DNA of 6,400 nt from the NCBI GenBank assembly GCA_025453415.1, contig JALOQL010000065.1, positions 1-6,400 of the forward strand, given 5' to 3'. Of the stretch, positions 5,765 to 6,400 are shown piece by piece. This stretch comes from Minisyncoccota bacterium (GTDB lineage: Bacteria; Patescibacteriota; Minisyncoccia; Minisyncoccales; UBA5738). Within the stretch, counting starts at the first letter, position 1; every line of letters begins with the position of its first letter. A model generated the notes under the pieces. The model worked only from the letters and a program-made list of their open reading frames with translations. It did not search any database and was not told the DNA's origin. A program made the position numbers and the translations under genes.

Positions 5765-5906
5765 CTACTCCAAAACAATAAGCTCTTTGTTCATCTCCCA
5801 GGTTTTTTGCCCGACCCCCTGAACCTTCATGATATCTTCAGGTTTCTGGAAGGGGCCGTTAGCCTCGCGGAATTCGACAATTCTCTGAGCGTACTGGGTG
5901 CCTCAT
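5765..5906 (-). pseudogene. comEA-like helix-hairpin-helix gene, 5' half deleted
   Basis: Reading from 5902 down to the TAG at 5765-5767 gives GTQYAQRIVEFREANGPF, then QKPEDIMKVQGVGQKTWEMN and KELIVLE. This is the second half of a ComEA-type helix-hairpin-helix domain, including the second hairpin KVQGVGQKT. ComEA proteins are exported or membrane-anchored DNA-binding proteins of natural transformation, and short one-domain relatives are common in Proteobacteria. The residues normally before this point (signal peptide, 'INTA..EEL..LPGIG') are absent, and the frame is closed by TGA at 5903-5905. The ATG at 5904-5906 with its strong Shine-Dalgarno is intact but is one base out of frame, yielding only MRHPVRSENCRIPRG before a stop. 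So the start region appears joined directly to mid-gene by an out-of-frame deletion of perhaps 45-60 codons. Sequencing or assembly collapse is the alternative. Confidence 0.8.
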
Positions 5907-5912
5907 CTTTTT

Positions 5913-5919
5913 CTCCTTT
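5913..5919 (-). promoter_or_regulatory. Intact Shine-Dalgarno of the broken comEA-like gene
   Basis: The minus strand reads AAAGGAG, then six nt (AAAAAG), then ATG at 5904-5906. Motif and spacing are ideal, showing that the ATG is the original start codon and that the lesion lies just behind it. Confidence 0.7.
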
Positions 5920-6353
5920 AACTAAGGTTTAAAGTGGATGTTCACGACATGCTTCCCGGATAGAGCAGGTTCTATGCCGACGGTTTTGCAAGCACCCTCA
6001 CAACCGTCATCTGGTTCCTATTTTTGATTTGATTTCAAACTCTTGTAATTTTTGGGTCGCAAGAATTGCCTTCAAAAAGAATGATAGCGGCAGCCAAAAA
6101 CCGAGATTTGTCGACAAAACTTCACGCTTCATTGCCGGTTCGAATACCAGCACCCCGTTAAAGGGCGTGGGATCGACTCAGCTTTTGTGATTTTCGCCGC
6201 CCGCATGGCTTGAAACGTAAAGGAGAAAACGGTACATTTGGGTTTCTCCGGAAGAAAAAAAACCAACCATCGCAGCCGGATACGGAGGACTGTGAGGCAT
6301 TATCACGCAGATCCTCCCAATATCTGGCCGTGTCAACAAATGCGTAACTCCTT
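5920..6353. other. Gene-free stretch upstream of the comEA remnant
   Basis: No gene can be supported. Near the comEA side there are two inverted repeats: GGATAGA/TCTATgCC (5958-5978, one bulged G) and GACGGTT/AACCGTC (5979-5985 and 6002-6008), lying back to back in what would be the leader or promoter region of that gene. A GGTTCGAATACC string at 6138-6149 resembles a tRNA T-loop, but no cloverleaf can be drawn around it. An AAAGGAG at 6219-6225 on the plus strand has no ATG or GTG at proper distance. Confidence 0.35.
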
Positions 6354-6382
6354 TTGCGGTTTGGCTGAGGACGGGATAAAAT
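6354..6382 (+). promoter_or_regulatory. Possible plus-strand promoter at the right edge
   Basis: TTGCGG (6354-6359), a 17-nt spacer and TAAAAT (6377-6382) fit a sigma70 promoter with a good -10 and a poor -35. Transcription would start around 6389, just before the ribosome binding site at 6394-6399. It points out of the window, opposite to all called genes. Confidence 0.3.
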
Positions 6383-6393
6383 ATTGTGGACCG

Positions 6394-6399
6394 AAGGAG
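6394..6399 (+). promoter_or_regulatory. Shine-Dalgarno of a plus-strand gene off the right edge
   Basis: AAGGAG at the last bases of the window, downstream of a possible promoter, suggests that a plus-strand gene starts a few nt beyond position 6400. The motif is short and could be chance. Confidence 0.35.
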
Positions 6400-6400
6400 A

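Noticed and set aside
5979..6008. Possible sigma54 promoter around GTGCTTGCA upstream of the comEA remnant
   Set aside because: The -12 GC is present, but the bases ten nt before it are not GG, so the invariant -24 element is missing.
6138..6149. tRNA T-loop-like string GGTTCGAATACC
   Set aside because: The five-base-pair T-stem does not form, and no acceptor, D or anticodon arm can be drawn around it.
6238..6400. An open plus-strand frame from a TTG to the window edge
   Set aside because: The candidate Shine-Dalgarno is 12 nt away, the start is TTG, and the product is Arg/His/Cys-rich without a recognisable pattern. It also overlaps a plausible promoter for a gene beyond the edge.

Overview
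The window most resembles a Desulfobacterota (sulfate-reducer-like) chromosome. This is inferred from protein style: a PPC-domain secreted protein, a winged-helix regulator with a sugar-nucleotide-type Rossmann tail, and a ComEA-type helix-hairpin-helix remnant. No rRNA, tRNA, CRISPR array or insertion sequence was seen. Every gene I support lies on the minus strand, so transcription runs right to left. The left half looks AT-rich and the 3.2-5.2 kb part clearly more GC-rich.

Left part (1-3000): four consecutive genes encode proteins with N-terminal signal peptides. From upstream to downstream these are a PPC-domain protein (2212-2994), a protein with a secretin-type STN domain followed by five tyrosine-rich repeats (1033-1881), a small secreted protein (640-981) and a short, probably truncated secreted protein (53-298). 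The STN-repeat gene and the small gene are close enough (51 nt) to share a transcript, fed by a good sigma70-type promoter about 240 nt upstream. A perfect 19-bp hairpin at 449-500 separates this pair from the 53-298 gene. At the far left a TATAAT promoter and a near-perfect Shine-Dalgarno point to a gene starting just outside the window.

Middle (3156-5087): a two-gene unit made of a winged-helix regulator fused to a PglD-N-like Rossmann domain, then a PLP-dependent sugar aminotransferase of the DegT/DnrJ/EryC1/StrS family (WbpE-like), closed by a hairpin plus T-tract. The aminotransferase family makes UDP-amino sugars, and PglD-N-type folds bind such nucleotides. A product- or substrate-sensing circuit for surface polysaccharide synthesis is therefore plausible, though it is inference.

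Right part (5088-6400): mostly gene-free. It holds a strong intrinsic terminator (5707-5744) just downstream of a broken comEA-like gene (5765-5906). That gene keeps its Shine-Dalgarno, start codon and C-terminal half, but has lost its signal peptide and first half through an out-of-frame deletion. The right edge carries a possible plus-strand promoter and ribosome binding site for a gene beyond the window.
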